NCBI RefSeq assembly: GCF_001509475.1 | Contig: NZ_LLZG01000395.1 | Span: 1 to 44,176 of the forward strand | DNA from: Streptomyces regalis | GTDB taxonomy: Bacteria; Actinomycetota; Actinomycetes; Streptomycetales; Streptomycetaceae | Length of the DNA stretch: 44,176 bases | Reading direction: 5' to 3' | In this document: piece after piece, positions 42,482-44,176 of the stretch | How the letters are laid out: the number at the start of each line of letters is the position of its first letter | Numbering within the stretch: the first letter of the stretch is position 1 | Notes under the pieces: model-generated | Seen by the model: only the letters and a program-made list of their open reading frames with translations | Database searches by the model: none | What the model was told of the DNA's origin: nothing | Translations under genes and position numbers: made by a program

Positions 42482-42988
42482 TCAGGCGTCGTCCTCACCG
42501 GTGCGGCCGCGGGAGAGGTGGTAGGCCGTCCCGAGCGAGGCCGCGATGAGCGCGGCGCCCAGGCCGATCTCCTTCAGGTCCAGCCCGGCCAAGCTGCCGC
42601 CCTCACCGGCGTGCACGCCTCGCTGCGGGTGAGGGCGCACCGGCGCGGGCCGGCCGCCGGCGATGGTGAGATCGACGCTCTGCCAGAAGGTGCCGCAGTA
42701 GAACGACACCTCGTACACGCCACCCGGTCTGGCGTCCCAGTCCACCGTGGCCCTGGTCGTCGTCCGTCCTTTGGGGATGGTGACCGTGTCGAAGACCCCC
42801 GACGCGACGGCCACGCTCTGGTCGCAGCCGGTTGCGCGCAGCTTGACCTGGCCACCGGGCTCGACGGTGCTGGGCAGTACGTTGACCCAGAAACCTGAGG
42901 CGTCGCCCTGCGCATGGGCGGCGGGGCCGGTCATGGCGAGGGCGCTCACGCCCAGCAGCGCGGCCGAAGCGATGCGTATCGCGCGCAT
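42482..42988 (-). CDS. Small secreted protein with C-terminal membrane anchor (paralogue)
   Basis: 168 residues from ATG 42988 (GGAGGAAA upstream): signal peptide ending near AHA (25), a beta domain (about 30-105) with Cys in ATGCDQS and SFYCGTF, a Pro/Arg linker, a membrane helix (about 138-156) and a short RGRTGEDDA tail. It shares domain order and the PGGQ...TGC, PKGRTTTRATVDWDARPGG core with the protein at 41882. No LPxTG motif. A longer frame upstream adds a basic arm before the leader and is less likely. Function unknown; probably surface-exposed. Confidence 0.85.
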   Translation of the reverse strand: MRAIRIASAALLGVSALAMTGPAAHAQGDASGFWVNVLPSTVEPGGQVKLRATGCDQSVAVASGVFDTVTIPKGRTTTRATVDWDARPGGVYEVSFYCGTFWQSVDLTIAGGRPAPVRPHPQRGVHAGEGGSLAGLDLKEIGLGAALIAASLGTAYHLSRGRTGEDDA

Positions 42989-43151
42989 GGTGTTTCCTCC
43001 GGGTCCCCGAGGAGCAGCCGCGGACTTGTTCCGCTTGCGCCGGAAATGCACCTCGATGATCGGAACGCTAGGAAGACGCGCACACCCGCGCGATCGGTGT
43101 CGTACGAATGGGTCAAGGGTGTGGGCCGCTCAGGGGACGGCGTTCCCGCGA

Positions 43152-43219
43152 CCGGGGGACGGCAGCGGCATGGCTGCCGCACAACGAGTGCCGGTGCCGC
43201 CTCTCGCCGCGTCCCCCGG
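43152..43219. terminator. Nested inverted repeat downstream of the DUF4239 gene
   Basis: CCGGGGGAC (43152-43160) pairs with GTCCCCCGG (43211-43219), enclosing a smaller hairpin GGCAGC-ggcatg-GCTGCC (43161-43178). It begins 16 bases past the stop of the minus-strand gene and probably ends its transcript. Confidence 0.5.
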
Positions 43220-43234
43220 CGGGCCGTCGGTCTG

Positions 43235-43999
43235 TCAGCCCTTGATGTGCGGGAAGAGGTCGAGGAACGGCTCCGCCGACGCCGTGACACCACGACTGTA
43301 CGGAGCGTCGAAGTCCCAGATGAGGAAGAGCAGGAAGGCGATCAGCGCCGAGAACAGCCCGGCGACGACCAGCTCGCGGGGCGTGCGCCGGATCTGCAGG
43401 GCGAACACCATCCCGATGGTGACGATGCCGCCGGCGATCAGCCCGAACCACACCACGCCCGGCATGGTCTCCCCGGTCGAGCTCGCGCGGGCGTTGCGCG
43501 CCTCGTCGGCGGCGGTCACCTGATCGACGAGCGGCTGGTAGGCCTGCGCCTCGAAGTCCGTCCTCGGCTCGTAGTCGGTGACGTCCTCGCGGAGGCGCTG
43601 CAGAAGCTCGGTGCCGCGTGCGGTGACCTGACCGTCCTCGCTCATCCTCTTCCACTCGGTGGTGACGACGTGTCCGACATAGGCGTTGACATCGTCCCGA
43701 ATACGGTCGCGGACGTCGGCCGGATAGACCCGGACGCGTTCCGAGATCTCGTGCAGCGCCACGGCCTCGGCCTGGACGTGGTCCTCGGCGGCGCTGCGGC
43801 CCTCCCACACGCCGGCGATGGCCAGGCCCAGGACGATGGCGTACACCACACCGATCCACATCGTCATGTACTCGATGACGTCCGGGGTCTCGGAGGGATC
43901 CTCGTCCTCGGGGGCCGTGCGGTGCCGTACGAGCGTGATGAGGACCACCACGGAGCAGGCGGCCAGCATCGCGAGGGTGAGAACAAGCCATTCCGGCAA
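43235..43999 (-). CDS. DUF4239 membrane protein
   Basis: 254-residue membrane protein of the DUF4239 (bestrophin-like) type, function unknown. Two N-terminal helices (about 4-24 and 46-66, MTMWIGVVYAIVLGLAIAGVW) precede a soluble coiled-helix region (about 70-175) rich in Glu/Arg, then two further helices (about 183-203 and 211-230). The conserved EGRSAAEDHVQAEAVALHEI segment after helix 2 is characteristic. The start codon is TTG at 43999, with GGAGG 6 bases upstream; no other start fits. The upstream gene on the same strand ends 15 bases before. Confidence 0.87.
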   Translation of the reverse strand: MPEWLVLTLAMLAACSVVVLITLVRHRTAPEDEDPSETPDVIEYMTMWIGVVYAIVLGLAIAGVWEGRSAAEDHVQAEAVALHEISERVRVYPADVRDRIRDDVNAYVGHVVTTEWKRMSEDGQVTARGTELLQRLREDVTDYEPRTDFEAQAYQPLVDQVTAADEARNARASSTGETMPGVVWFGLIAGGIVTIGMVFALQIRRTPRELVVAGLFSALIAFLLFLIWDFDAPYSRGVTASAEPFLDLFPHIKG

Positions 44000-44014
44000 C
44001 AGAAGCCTCCAGGG

Positions 44015-44176
44015 TCAGCGCGCACGCAGCGCGGCGACGGCGACGATCGCGGGCGCCGCGATGAGCAGGACGAAGGTGAGGGGCGACGGGGCGTCGTGCG
44101 CCGGCCGCCGGTGCGGCGTGGCGCGGTGGGGCGGGTAGTGCACCGGGGCCATGGACGGACTCGGGGTGGGTTCGGC
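44015..44176 (-). CDS. C-terminal part of a membrane or surface protein, cut by the window edge
   Basis: A frame open to the right edge ends with TGA at 44015. It encodes a Pro/Ser-rich stretch (EPTPSPS), a His/Arg/Pro segment and one membrane helix (LTFVLLIAAPAIVAVAALRAR) at the very C-terminus. An internal ATG (44151) could start a 45-residue protein but has no ribosome site, so a longer gene is likelier. It is close enough to the DUF4239 gene to share a transcript. Confidence 0.6.
   Translation of the reverse strand, partial: AEPTPSPSMAPVHYPPHRATPHRRPAHDAPSPLTFVLLIAAPAIVAVAALRAR

Overview
The window is high-GC chromosomal DNA with strong third-position G/C bias, many GTG starts, Tat-type leaders and ATGA/GTGA start-stop overlaps. 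The gene content (DasR/MsiK-style sugar importers, ECF sigma/anti-sigma pair, SpoIIE-type phosphatase, class F sortase, LysX remnant) points to Streptomyces or a close relative. I see no rRNA, tRNA, CRISPR array or insertion sequence. The first 96 bases hold nothing I can support.

Region 1 (97-18091) looks like a glycan-harvesting locus. After a minus-strand amidase comes a secreted set: GH20 beta-hexosaminidase-like enzyme, GH29 alpha-L-fucosidase and a beta-lactamase-fold serine hydrolase (1690-6293). Next is a divergent LacI regulator (6502-7548). It faces a likely operon (7732-17186) of a lipoprotein sugar-binding protein, two CUT1 permeases, a leaderless-protein GH5_18-like beta-mannosidase, a secreted GH85 endo-beta-N-acetylglucosaminidase and a cytoplasmic GH38 alpha-mannosidase. 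Together they read as a pathway for protein N-glycans: release outside the cell (GH85, GH20, GH29), import, then dismantling of the mannose core inside (GH38, GH5_18). No ATPase gene accompanies the CUT1 permeases, as is usual for Streptomyces importers energised by a shared MsiK. A peptidoglycan amidase (17276-18091) closes the region.

Region 2 (18158-27063) is a second sugar unit. A GntR/FCD regulator diverges from a CUT2 (ribose-type) importer, followed by a tightly overlapping run of L-fuconate dehydratase, SDR dehydrogenase, aldo-keto reductase, RhaM-type mutarotase and amidohydrolase-2 lactonase. This is the oxidative L-fucose route, so it would consume the fucose liberated in Region 1. 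The final hydrolase or aldolase of that route is not in the window. The importer ATPase carries an odd 37-codon in-frame extra segment rich in inverted repeats.

Region 3 (27124-44176) is mixed: a lipase-maturation-factor family membrane protein, a DUF6777-like lipoprotein, a PAS-GAF-SpoIIE-HATPase phosphatase, an Fpg/Nei glycosylase, an ECF sigma/unknown/anti-sigma cluster, a CapA-like protein, a MarR regulator divergent from an alpha/beta hydrolase with twin operators, a universal stress protein, a decayed lysX gene, a polysaccharide deacetylase, a class F sortase with two related small surface proteins, a DUF4239 membrane protein and the 3' end of another gene at the right edge.

All assignments are by reading the sequence and recalling family motifs; no database search was run.
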